The notes under the pieces: model-generated
Told to the model about the DNA's origin: nothing
Seen by the model: the letters and a program-made list of their open reading frames with translations, nothing else
Database searches by the model: none
Shown here: positions 1-5,360 of the stretch, in pieces
How positions within the stretch are numbered: position 1 is the first letter of the stretch
Layout: each line of letters begins with the position of its first letter
Assembly (NCBI GenBank): GCA_017881705.1
Contig: JADGQP010000181.1
Span: 1 to 6,611, forward strand
Direction: 5' to 3'
Origin: Christensenellaceae bacterium
GTDB lineage: Bacteria; Bacillota; Clostridia; Christensenellales; Aristaeellaceae
DNA: 6,611 nucleotides
Made by a program: the position numbers and the translations under genes

Positions 1-1443
1 AAAAGCGCCGAGTTCGCGCTGGAAACCGCGCTGGTGTTGGCCGCCAACGGCGTGCATGCCAAGCTGTTCGACGCACTGCGCCCGGTACCCATTCTTTCTT
101 TCGCCGTACGCTGGCTCAAAGCCGACGCGGGCGTGGTGATTACCGCCAGCCACAACCCGCCGCAGTATAACGGCTACAAGGTCTACGGCCCGGACGGCGC
201 GCAGATCGGCCCCGAAACCGCCGACGAGGTAACCGCCGCCATCGACGCGCTTTCCTATACGCAGGCCAAACGCATAGACGAGGCGACCGCGAAGGCCAAA
301 GGGCTGCTGACCTACATCGGCGACGCGGACGTGGACGACGAATATATCCGGCGGGTTAAAACCCTGAGCATCAACCCCGAAATCGTGCGCGAGGAAGGCA
401 AAACGCTAAAAATCGTATACACGCCGCTGCACGGCAGCGGCAACGTGCCGGTAAGGCGCATTTTGAAGGAAATCGGCATCACCAACGTTAGCGTGGTGCG
501 GGAGCAGGAACTGCCCGATCCCGATTTTTCTACCCTGAAAGTACCCAACCCCGAGGACCCTAACGCGTTCACCCTGGCCATCCGGCTGGCTAACGAGGTC
601 GGGGCGGAAGTTTGCTTTGCCACCGACCCGGATTGTGACCGCCTGGGCGTGGCCGTGCGGGATCACAGCGGACAGTTCCGGCTGCTGACCGGCAACCAGA
701 TTGGCTGCCTGATGCTGCACTATATTCTTTCTTCCAAAAAGAAAAACGGCACGCTGCCCAAAAACGGCGCGGTGGTTAAATCCATCGTGTCCACGCAGTT
801 GGCCAAACCCATTTGCGACGCGCACGGCGTGGCGCTGTTCGACACGCTGACCGGCTTTAAGTTCATCGGCGAAAAGATACAGCAGTTTGAGGACGATCAC
901 AGTTATACCTTCCTGTTCGGGTTTGAAGAGAGCTACGGTTATTTAAGCTCCACCTTCGTGCGCGATAAGGACGGTGTAAACGCGAGCCTCCTTATCGCCG
1001 AGGCCGCCGCCTATTACAAGGCGCAGGGCAAGAACCTGTACGATGTGATGAACGAGATTTTTGAAACCTACGGTTATTACCTGGAAAAGGTAGTCAGCAC
1101 CACCATGCCCGGGATGGACGGCCTGAAACTGATGGATGAGGCCATGGCGCGCGTACGCGCAAACCCGCCCGCGGAAATCGGCGGCGTGAAGGTGAAGCAG
1201 GTGTTGGATATTCTGAAAGGCACCCAAACGGACACGGCGACCGGCAAGGTGGAGAAGCTGGACTACCCTGAAAGCGACGTGCTGTATTTTTCCATGGAAG
1301 GCGGGCATTTCGTGTGCGTGCGCCCCAGCGGCACCGAGCCTAAGATTAAACTGTACGTGAACGTGAACCACCGGCAGAAAGCCGAGGCGGAAAAACTGCT
1401 TTCACGCTTGACTGCGCAAGCGGAGAAGCTGCTGAAAACCTGA
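1..1443 (+). CDS. pgcA: Phosphoglucomutase/phosphomannomutase (alpha-D-phosphohexomutase), 5'-truncated by the window
   Basis: This is a cytoplasmic enzyme that interconverts hexose 6-phosphate and hexose 1-phosphate (glucose and/or mannose), feeding nucleotide-sugar and cell-envelope synthesis. The frame is open from base 1, so the start lies upstream; 480 codons are visible, ending in a tandem TGA TAG. All landmarks of the family that should be in this part are present. The phosphoserine loop TASHNPP has its catalytic Ser codon at 148-150. The metal-binding loop DPDCDR is at 625-642. The sugar-recognition loop GFEESYG begins at 919. The C-terminal phosphate-binding loop RPSGTEPKIKLY is at 1321-1356. 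In Bacillus PgcA-type enzymes the catalytic Ser is near residue 146, so roughly 95 N-terminal residues are probably missing and the full protein would be about 575 residues. GFEESYG fits the PgcA branch rather than the shorter GlmM branch. Whether glucose or mannose phosphate is preferred cannot be read from the sequence. Confidence 0.95.
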   Translation, partial: KSAEFALETALVLAANGVHAKLFDALRPVPILSFAVRWLKADAGVVITASHNPPQYNGYKVYGPDGAQIGPETADEVTAAIDALSYTQAKRIDEATAKAKGLLTYIGDADVDDEYIRRVKTLSINPEIVREEGKTLKIVYTPLHGSGNVPVRRILKEIGITNVSVVREQELPDPDFSTLKVPNPEDPNAFTLAIRLANEVGAEVCFATDPDCDRLGVAVRDHSGQFRLLTGNQIGCLMLHYILSSKKKNGTLPKNGAVVKSIVSTQLAKPICDAHGVALFDTLTGFKFIGEKIQQFEDDHSYTFLFGFEESYGYLSSTFVRDKDGVNASLLIAEAAAYYKAQGKNLYDVMNEIFETYGYYLEKVVSTTMPGMDGLKLMDEAMARVRANPPAEIGGVKVKQVLDILKGTQTDTATGKVEKLDYPESDVLYFSMEGGHFVCVRPSGTEPKIKLYVNVNHRQKAEAEKLLSRLTAQAEKLLKT

Positions 1444-1459
1444 TAGCATAACGGAAAAC

Positions 1460-1500
1460 CGTTCAGGGGGCCGCCGGCTATGCCGGCGGCCCCCTGAACG
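1460..1500. terminator. Perfect 19-bp GC-rich hairpin between convergent genes, probable terminator
   Basis: Arms 1460-1478 and 1482-1500 are exact reverse complements around a 3-nt TAT loop. The hairpin lies 17 bp after the phosphohexomutase stop and 22 bp after the DUF1003 stop. In the minus direction the stem is followed by GTTTTCCGTT, a short U run, so it fits an intrinsic terminator for DUF1003. In the plus direction it is followed by CGCATACGC with no U run, so termination of the phosphohexomutase transcript there would be weak or factor-dependent. The hairpin may simply protect 3' ends. Confidence 0.65.
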
Positions 1501-1521
1501 CGCATACGCAAGACGAATGAC

Positions 1522-2100
1522 TCACGGATTATTCTGAACAGTCGATTCGGTTTCTTTCCCAAATTGCTTAAGCAGACGCTCCTGTTGTTTTAGCACCTGC
1601 TCCTGCTGCTTTAGCACCTGCTCCTGGTGGGTCAGCAGCTGATCGATTTTATAGTGAATATCTTCCACGATGATTTCCGCTTTCAGGTTGGTTTTATAAT
1701 CGTTGAGCGAGCGCATGCGATCCTTCTCCTCCTGGCGGTTCTGGCTCATCATGATCACGGGCGCCTGGATCGCGGCCACGCAGGAAAGCAGTAGGTTAAG
1801 CAGAATGAACGGGTAAGGGTCGAACGCTTTGGTAAACAACAGAATATTCAGAATGACCCACGCGACCAGGCAGCTGATGAAAATGAGTATAAACCGCCAA
1901 CTGCCGACGGATTTGGCAATTCCGTCCGCCATATGCTGGCCAAGGGTCAACCGACTGTCGGACTGTTCGCTGGTGTTTTTGGATACCTTTTGCTCCAGCA
2001 GAAGGTGAATCATCTCCTCCTCCTCAATCACATTATCCTCATTATCGTCCAGTATTGCCTTGATCAGCGCCGTTTTCCCCGTGATACTGCGTTCCGGCAT
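1522..2100 (-). CDS. DUF1003 family membrane protein with C-terminal coiled coil
   Basis: This is a 192-residue inner-membrane protein of the DUF1003 family (function unknown). The family signature is plain: GQHMADGIAKSVGSWRFI at about residues 54-71, then FDPYPFILLNLLLSCVAA at 93-110 and APVIMMSQNRQEEKDR at 113-128. Two membrane segments are expected, at about 69-90 and 96-118. An acidic N-terminal stretch (EDNVIEEEE, 21-29) precedes the domain. After it, residues about 150-180 form a Gln/Leu/Lys-rich coiled coil of heptads (HQEQVLK, QQEQVLK, QQERLLK). The start at 2100 is chosen because AGGAGGG (complement of 2107-2113) lies 6 bp upstream. The open frame continues upstream to 2517, but that part only shadows the rubredoxin gene on the other strand. 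The gene is divergent from rubredoxin and convergent with the phosphohexomutase, so it is probably monocistronic. The family call is firm; the role is unknown. Confidence 0.92.
   Translation of the reverse strand: MPERSITGKTALIKAILDDNEDNVIEEEEMIHLLLEQKVSKNTSEQSDSRLTLGQHMADGIAKSVGSWRFILIFISCLVAWVILNILLFTKAFDPYPFILLNLLLSCVAAIQAPVIMMSQNRQEEKDRMRSLNDYKTNLKAEIIVEDIHYKIDQLLTHQEQVLKQQEQVLKQQERLLKQFGKETESTVQNNP
1569..1631. repeat. Three tandem 21-bp repeats inside the DUF1003 gene
   Basis: The 16-mer TTAGCACCTGCTCCTG occurs at 1590-1605 and again at 1611-1626, and a degenerate third copy (shared CTCCTG at 1579-1584) keeps the same 21-bp period. The repeat is in frame and codes for heptads of the coiled coil, for example EQVLKQQ on the minus strand. 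Copies can be gained or lost without breaking the frame. Confidence 0.85.
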
Positions 2101-2175
2101 GGATATCCCTCCTGTTTTATATCGGCTGAAAACCAGCGCGTGCCAGCCGTTTCCCCGAGCCTCTGTGATGCTCCC

Positions 2176-2204
2176 ATTATACAGCCGTGTGCCGCGACAA
2201 ACAA
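2176..2204 (-). promoter_or_regulatory. Candidate promoter for the DUF1003 gene
   Basis: On the minus strand a perfect TATAAT -10 box (complement of 2176-2181) is preceded after 17 bp by TTGTTT (complement of 2199-2204), a -35 box that matches only the TTG part of the consensus. It lies about 75 bp upstream of the DUF1003 start and directly faces away from the rubredoxin promoter. Confidence 0.6.
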
Positions 2205-2222
2205 GTTTCGTTTGCCCTACGG

Positions 2223-2250
2223 TTGACATCCCATGGCGTTCCCTTATAAT
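2223..2250 (+). promoter_or_regulatory. Near-consensus sigma-70/sigma-A promoter for rubredoxin
   Basis: TTGACA (2223-2228) and TATAAT (2245-2250) both match the consensus exactly and are separated by 16 bp. Transcription would start near 2257, leaving a leader of about 75 nt before the rubredoxin start. This is the strongest-looking promoter in the window and suggests high basal expression. Confidence 0.88.
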
Positions 2251-2331
2251 AAAGACAGTCCCAAATAACAGAAAAACGGTTTCAACCCTGTGCGATCGGT
2301 TTATGAACAAAACAGAAGGAGGCTGGTACGA

Positions 2332-2490
2332 ATGAAAAAATACGTATGCTCCGTTTGCGGCTTCATTTACGATGAGGCGGATGGCATCCCCGATGACGGC
2401 ATCGCGCCGGGCACCCAATGGGCCGAGCTGCCCGCAGATTGGGTTTGCCCGCTGTGCGGAGCGGCCAAGAGCGAGTTTGAGGTGCAGTAA
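2332..2490 (+). CDS. Rubredoxin
   Basis: This is a 52-residue cytoplasmic one-iron electron carrier that passes single electrons to partners such as rubrerythrin or flavodiiron proteins, which detoxify oxygen and peroxide in anaerobes. The protein is the whole classical rubredoxin: two CxxCG knuckles supply the four iron ligands, Cys6 and Cys9 (CSVCG) and Cys39 and Cys42 (CPLCG). Conserved positions around them are present, including Tyr4, the acidic YDEADG loop at 13-18, PGTQW at 26-30 and LPADWVCP at 33-40. The start at 2332 is chosen because AAGGAGG (2316-2322) sits 9 bp upstream and the protein then begins as known rubredoxins do; an upstream GTG at 2290 in the same frame has no such site. 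The gene has its own promoter and terminator, so it is a single-gene transcript. No oxygen-defence partner gene is adjacent in this window. Confidence 0.97.
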   Translation: MKKYVCSVCGFIYDEADGIPDDGIAPGTQWAELPADWVCPLCGAAKSEFEVQ

Positions 2491-2525
2491 TTGCACGGTT
2501 GTACCGTAAGAACGCACAAATCATG

Positions 2526-2553
2526 AAAAACGCCTGAAAAGGGCGTTTTTCTT
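2526..2553 (+). terminator. Intrinsic terminator after rubredoxin
   Basis: A perfect 9-bp stem, AAAAACGCC (2526-2534) with GGCGTTTTT (2542-2550), encloses a 7-nt loop TGAAAAG and runs into a T-rich tail (TTTTTCTTT). It lies 35 bp after the rubredoxin stop codon and separates that gene from the azlCD unit. Confidence 0.88.
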
Positions 2554-2586
2554 TACTTTAACAGATTTACGAAGCGTCTTTTTTAC

Positions 2587-2615
2587 TTGCGCGCGCGGCG
2601 TGGGTACGGTATAAT
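2587..2615 (+). promoter_or_regulatory. Candidate promoter for azlCD
   Basis: A perfect TATAAT (2610-2615) lies 17 bp downstream of TTGCGC (2587-2592), a -35 box that matches only its TTG part. The predicted start near 2622 leaves about 45 nt before the azlC start codon. The spacer is strikingly GC-rich (GCGCGGCG). Confidence 0.65.
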
Positions 2616-2665
2616 GGCAGACATTACAAGGTTTCCGGCGCACCTTTATGGAAAGGACGCTTCCG

Positions 2666-3382
2666 ATGAAATCATTTCGTTTTGCTTTGAAGTCGATCGT
2701 CCCAATCGTGTTTGCCTATGTGTTTGTGGGCATCGCCTTTTCCCTGCTGATGACCAGCGCGGGCTACGGGCTGCCCTGGGTGGTGCTGTCCTCCGTGTTC
2801 GTTTACGCGGGGTCGATGCAGATTGTAATGGTCACGCTGCTGACCAGCGGTGTGCCGCTGGCCGTGGTAGCCGTGACGACGCTGTTTGTGAACGCGCGGC
2901 ACATCTTTTATGGGCTGAGCTTTATCGACGAGTTCCGTTCCATTGGCAAGAAAAAAGGTTCTTTTTGGAAATACCCCTACATGGCGCTGACGCTGACGGA
3001 TGAAACCTATTCCATCCTTTGCGCGCTGAAGGTGCCACAGGATTGTGATAAGCAAAAAGTGGAGTTCTACATACTCTTTTTGTGCCAGATGCTTTGGGTT
3101 GTCAGCTGCACGGCGGGCGCGGCGCTGAGTGAGGCGCTGCCGCTGAGCCTGAACGGTATCGAGTTTTCCGCCACGGCGTTTTTTACCGCTGTGGTGGTGA
3201 ACCAATGGCGCGAAAGCCGCTCGCATATTCCGGCGTTTGTGGGGCTTGCCAGCGCGGTGTTGTTCTATTTCTTGGCAGGGCCCAGCGGGATGATCCTGCC
3301 CGCACTGTCGCTAAGCGCCGTTACGCTCATGTTGTTTCGCAGCAAAATTCCCGTAAACCTGCCGGAGGACTGCCATGAATAA
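2666..3382 (+). CDS. azlC: AzlC family branched-chain amino acid exporter, large subunit
   Basis: This is the large membrane subunit of the two-part AzlCD exporter. Characterised relatives (AzlC of Bacillus, YgaZ of E. coli) export branched-chain amino acids or their analogues. The product is 238 residues, the usual family length, and nearly all hydrophobic. Recognisable family stretches are VYAGSMQIVMVTLL (46-59), LFVNARHIFYGLSF (73-86), MALTLTDETYSI (106-117), and the late FFTAVVVNQW (172-181) and LAGPSGMILPAL (203-214). The start at 2666 is preferred over an in-frame ATG at 2648 because AAAGGA (2652-2657) lies 8 bp upstream of it, and the 2648 codon has no well-placed ribosome site. The stop overlaps the azlD start by 8 bp, which implies translational coupling and one complex. 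The exact substrate cannot be read from the sequence. Confidence 0.95.
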   Translation: MKSFRFALKSIVPIVFAYVFVGIAFSLLMTSAGYGLPWVVLSSVFVYAGSMQIVMVTLLTSGVPLAVVAVTTLFVNARHIFYGLSFIDEFRSIGKKKGSFWKYPYMALTLTDETYSILCALKVPQDCDKQKVEFYILFLCQMLWVVSCTAGAALSEALPLSLNGIEFSATAFFTAVVVNQWRESRSHIPAFVGLASAVLFYFLAGPSGMILPALSLSAVTLMLFRSKIPVNLPEDCHE

Positions 3383-3707
3383 CACACTATACACAGCTGC
3401 GGCAATAGGGGTAATCGCGCTGATGACCTGGGTAACCCGCGGGCTGCCCTACCTGGTGTTTGCTCGTCATAAGCCGCCGCACTGGGTCCGCGAACTGGGC
3501 GCCACGCTGCCTGCGGCGATCATGGTAATCCTGGTAGCCTATTGCCTGCGCAATACCCAATGGGCAACCGCCCCTTACGGCGCGGCGGAAATCCTTTCGG
3601 TGCTGTTGGTGGCGGGCGTGCAGGCATGGCGAAAAAACACGCTGCTAAGCGTGCTGGCGGGCACGGTGTGTTATATGGTGCTGATTCGTACGGTTTTCCC
3701 CGCCTGA
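3375..3707 (+). CDS. azlD: AzlD family branched-chain amino acid exporter, small subunit
   Basis: This is the small membrane subunit that pairs with AzlC (equivalent to YgaH of E. coli) in export of branched-chain amino acids. The product is 110 residues, normal for the family, with about four hydrophobic segments. The family features TWVTRGLPYLVF (18-29), the central LPAAIMVILVAYCL (45-58) and the closing GTVCYMVLIRTVF (96-108) are all visible. The ATG at 3375 lies inside the end of azlC, and its ribosome site GGAGG (3364-3368), 6 bp upstream, is also inside azlC. No clear intrinsic terminator is visible in the 65 bp between this gene and the convergent VOC gene, so the two transcripts may overlap at their 3' ends. 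Confidence 0.94.
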   Translation: MNNTLYTAAAIGVIALMTWVTRGLPYLVFARHKPPHWVRELGATLPAAIMVILVAYCLRNTQWATAPYGAAEILSVLLVAGVQAWRKNTLLSVLAGTVCYMVLIRTVFPA

Positions 3708-3772
3708 GAATGACATATGCGAATATAAAGCAGGAATGTGTTCGCAACTTCTGGTGGTTTGTGTTTTATCGC

Positions 3773-4129
3773 TTATTCCGCTTTGGGAAAGCTGCGCAGG
3801 TATATCCGGTTACCGTCCGGGTCCAAGATGCACATATTTCGCGCGCCCCACGGGCGGGTGGCGGGCGGGTTGACGATTTGCATGCCCTCGGCCAGCAGAC
3901 GCGCGTATTCCGCGTCCACATCCGGCACGGTGAAGGCAAGGCATACGTTCTGGTTTTGGTTATTCTTCGGGCTTCCGTCATCATACACGGTCAGCGCGGT
4001 TTCGCCGTCGATCAGCGTGCGATGTACGGTATCCTCCCCGCCCGCGTCCGCAAGACCCAACAGCCGCCGGTAAAATTCCGCCAGCCGCGGCACGTCGCCC
4101 GTCAATAAACCAACTTCGCCAATTCGCAT
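3773..4129 (-). CDS. VOC superfamily (glyoxalase/bleomycin-resistance fold) protein
   Basis: This is a 118-residue single-domain protein of the vicinal-oxygen-chelate superfamily; such proteins usually dimerise. The fold signature is two beta-alpha-beta modules. The first is GEVGLLTGDVPRLAEFYRRLLG (4-25) and the second runs from VCLAFTVPDVDAEYARLLAEG (62-82) to the closing WGARNMCILDPDGNRIYL (94-111). The metal ligands of glyoxalase-type members appear to be missing. The first-strand position usually His is Glu5 (IGEVGLL), and the usual Glu after DPDGN is Tyr110. It may therefore be a ligand-binding or sequestering protein rather than a metalloenzyme; the substrate is unknown. The start at 4129 is chosen because GGAGGG (complement of 4138-4143) lies 8 bp upstream; the open frame continues to 4252 but gives a tail without family similarity that runs towards the tRNA. 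The gene stands alone on the minus strand. Confidence 0.88.
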   Translation of the reverse strand: MRIGEVGLLTGDVPRLAEFYRRLLGLADAGGEDTVHRTLIDGETALTVYDDGSPKNNQNQNVCLAFTVPDVDAEYARLLAEGMQIVNPPATRPWGARNMCILDPDGNRIYLRSFPKAE

Positions 4130-4164
4130 AAAACGTTCCCTCCCGTTTTGCACTTGATGGGAAA

Positions 4165-4192
4165 AGCATACCACAGGCGCGGTATTTTGCAA
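4165..4192 (-). promoter_or_regulatory. Candidate promoter for the VOC gene
   Basis: On the minus strand TTGCAA (4187-4192) and TATGCT (complement of 4165-4170) are separated by 16 bp and lie 36 bp upstream of the chosen start. Both boxes are imperfect (four of six at -35, five of six at -10). The divergent tRNA promoter begins only 11 bp away. Confidence 0.55.
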
Positions 4193-4202
4193 ACAGGCGC
4201 GA

Positions 4203-4231
4203 TTGACGGCTTTCCCGTTCCGTGGTATCAT
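4203..4231 (+). promoter_or_regulatory. Promoter of the tRNA-Leu gene
   Basis: TTGACG (4203-4208) and TATCAT (4226-4231) are separated by the optimal 17 bp, each with one mismatch to consensus. The predicted transcription start is near 4238, a few bases before the mature tRNA 5' end at 4245. Confidence 0.8.
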
Positions 4232-4244
4232 GAGGCGGTGTTTT

Positions 4245-4326
4245 GCGGGCATGGTGGAATGGCAGACACAAAGGACTTAAAATCCTTCGCTTCGGCGTGC
4301 GGGTTCAACTCCCGCTGCCCGCACCA
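4245..4326 (+). tRNA. tRNA-Leu (anticodon UAA), CCA encoded
   Basis: The tRNA reads UUA (and by wobble UUG) leucine codons. The acceptor stem GCGGGCA (4245-4251) pairs fully with TGCCCGC (4316-4322), followed by discriminator A4323 and an encoded CCA (4324-4326). The anticodon stem AAGGA (4271-4275) pairs with TCCTT (4283-4287) around the loop CTTAAAA, placing anticodon TAA at 4278-4280. The T arm GCGGG-TTCAACT-CCCGC is perfect. The long variable arm (CGCTTCGGCGT, with a CGC/GCG stem and TTCG loop) is the class II form expected for leucine. It has its own promoter and is followed by a terminator, so it is a single-tRNA transcript. Confidence 0.97.
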
Positions 4327-4335
4327 GCACACAGT

Positions 4336-4369
4336 AAGAGAAGCGTCGGATTCGGCCCGCTTCTCTTTT
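4336..4369 (+). terminator. Intrinsic terminator after tRNA-Leu
   Basis: A perfect 10-bp stem, AAGAGAAGCG (4336-4345) with CGCTTCTCTT (4358-4367), encloses a 12-nt loop and ends in TTTT (4366-4369). It begins 9 bp after the encoded CCA. Read-through would continue into the EamA gene, for which I see no separate strong promoter in the remaining 54 bp. Confidence 0.85.
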
Positions 4370-4423
4370 GTACATTCTGGCGGACTGTTTTCCTAAAAAC
4401 CATCCGGCAAGGCGGTGAGCGCA

Positions 4424-5293
4424 ATGTGGGTGCTGTTCGCGTTCGGTTCGGCGCTGTTTGCGGGCGTCACATCCATATTGGCCAAGGTGGGCGTACGCGA
4501 TACGGATTCCGATACGGCTACGGCCGTGCGTACCGTGGTAGTACTGCTGTTTTCGTGGCTGATGGCGTGGCTTAACGGAAGCATCGGGGGGCTTGCGGCG
4601 GTTTCGGGCAAGACCTGGCTGTTTTTAACGCTTTCGGGGCTGGCTACGGGCGCTTCGTGGCTGTGCTATTTCCGCGCTTTGCAGCTGGGCGACGTTAACA
4701 AAGTTACGCCCGTGGATAAATCTTCCACCGTGCTCACGATGCTGCTGGCTTTTATTTTTCTGGGCGAGGCGCTAACGTGGCTTAAAGGGCTGGGCATGGT
4801 GCTGATCGGCACGGGCGCTTATTTAATGGTCGCGCGCAAGGCCGCGGCACGGAGCGGGGAGCCAAAGCAAAAAAGCCCGTTGTGGCTGCTTTACGCGCTG
4901 GGTTCGGCGGTGTTTGCCAGCCTTACCGCCATTTTGGGGAAAATCGGCATCGAAAACGTGGATTCCACACTGGGTACGGCCGTGCGCACCTGCGTGGTGC
5001 TGGTGATGGCGTGGGCGATTGTGCTGGGTCGCGGCAAGCGCAAGACGCTTGCGCAGATCGACCGGCGAAGCTATTTGTTCCTGATTCTGTCCGGCTTTGC
5101 TACAGGCGGCTCGTGGCTTTGCTATTACCGCGCGCTGCAAACCGGCCCCGCGAGCGTCGTAGTGCCGATTGATAAATTAAGCATTCTGGTGAGCGTGCTG
5201 TTCGCGCGCGTGGCGTTCCACGAAAAGCTTACGGCGAAAGCCGCCCTGGGCTTGGGGTTGATCGTGGCGGGCACGCTGACGTTGCTGGTATAG
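4424..5293 (+). CDS. EamA/DMT family transporter with two very similar EamA halves
   Basis: This is a 289-residue inner-membrane protein of the drug/metabolite transporter superfamily, with about ten membrane helices built from two EamA repeats. The halves (about 1-136 and 153-289) align end to end without large gaps. FGSALFAGVTSILAKVGV (7-24) matches LGSAVFASLTAILGKIGI (159-176), TAVRT occurs at 33-37 and 185-189, and LSGLATGASWLCYFRALQ (70-87) matches LSGFATGGSWLCYYRALQ (222-239). A charged linker rich in Lys and Arg (138-151) joins them. Family members export amino acids, metabolites or drugs, or act as small flippases; the substrate here is unknown. The ATG at 4424 is chosen because AAGGCGGT (4409-4416), one mismatch from AAGGAGGT, lies 7 bp upstream; a GTG three codons earlier would be inside that site. 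The stop is 67 bp before the glycosyltransferase on the same strand, so co-transcription with it is possible. Confidence 0.92.
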   Translation: MWVLFAFGSALFAGVTSILAKVGVRDTDSDTATAVRTVVVLLFSWLMAWLNGSIGGLAAVSGKTWLFLTLSGLATGASWLCYFRALQLGDVNKVTPVDKSSTVLTMLLAFIFLGEALTWLKGLGMVLIGTGAYLMVARKAAARSGEPKQKSPLWLLYALGSAVFASLTAILGKIGIENVDSTLGTAVRTCVVLVMAWAIVLGRGKRKTLAQIDRRSYLFLILSGFATGGSWLCYYRALQTGPASVVVPIDKLSILVSVLFARVAFHEKLTAKAALGLGLIVAGTLTLLV

Positions 5294-5360
5294 CCGGAGC
5301 GTACAGGAAAAGAGCGCGCGTTTGCAGAATGTGTAAGGTGTCTGGGAAGGGAGGCCGCCC

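Noticed and set aside
312..1371. Several minus-strand open frames of 100-164 codons inside the phosphohexomutase
   Set aside because: They are shadows of a GC-rich, strongly conserved gene; their translations look like random His/Arg/Gln-rich sequence with no domain and no good ribosome site.
2244..2258. Partial resemblance to a PerR box (TTATAAT) at the rubredoxin promoter
   Set aside because: Only the left half is present and it coincides with the -10 hexamer; the right half AAAGACAG does not complete the palindrome.
2495..2507. Small palindrome ACGGT-TGT-ACCGT just after the rubredoxin stop
   Set aside because: A 5-bp stem without U run; the proper terminator follows at 2526-2553.
2101..2517. 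Open frame extending the DUF1003 gene 139 codons upstream on the minus strand
   Set aside because: It runs antisense through the rubredoxin gene and both promoters, has no family similarity, and a strong ribosome site supports the start at 2100.
2587..3003. 138-codon plus-strand frame overlapping the start of azlC
   Set aside because: It is out of frame with azlC, and its translation is rich in Arg, Ala and Cys with no recognisable domain, whereas azlC matches its family along its full length.
3718..3746. Possible hairpin TGCGAA/TTCGCA between azlD and the VOC gene
   Set aside because: Only 6 bp of stem around a 17-nt loop, with no uninterrupted U run nearby; too weak to call a terminator in either direction.
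3542..4108. 188-codon plus-strand frame spanning the end of azlD and the VOC gene
   Set aside because: It crosses two genes with clear family matches on opposite strands and encodes only low-complexity Arg/Gly/Ala/Val sequence.
4148..4396. 82-codon plus-strand frame reading through the tRNA gene
   Set aside because: It covers the VOC promoter, the whole tRNA-Leu and its terminator and has no recognisable protein features.
5294..5360. Possible promoter between the EamA and glycosyltransferase genes
   Set aside because: No pair of -35 and -10 hexamers with acceptable spacing could be found in the 67 bp or just upstream; read-through from the EamA gene is the simpler reading.
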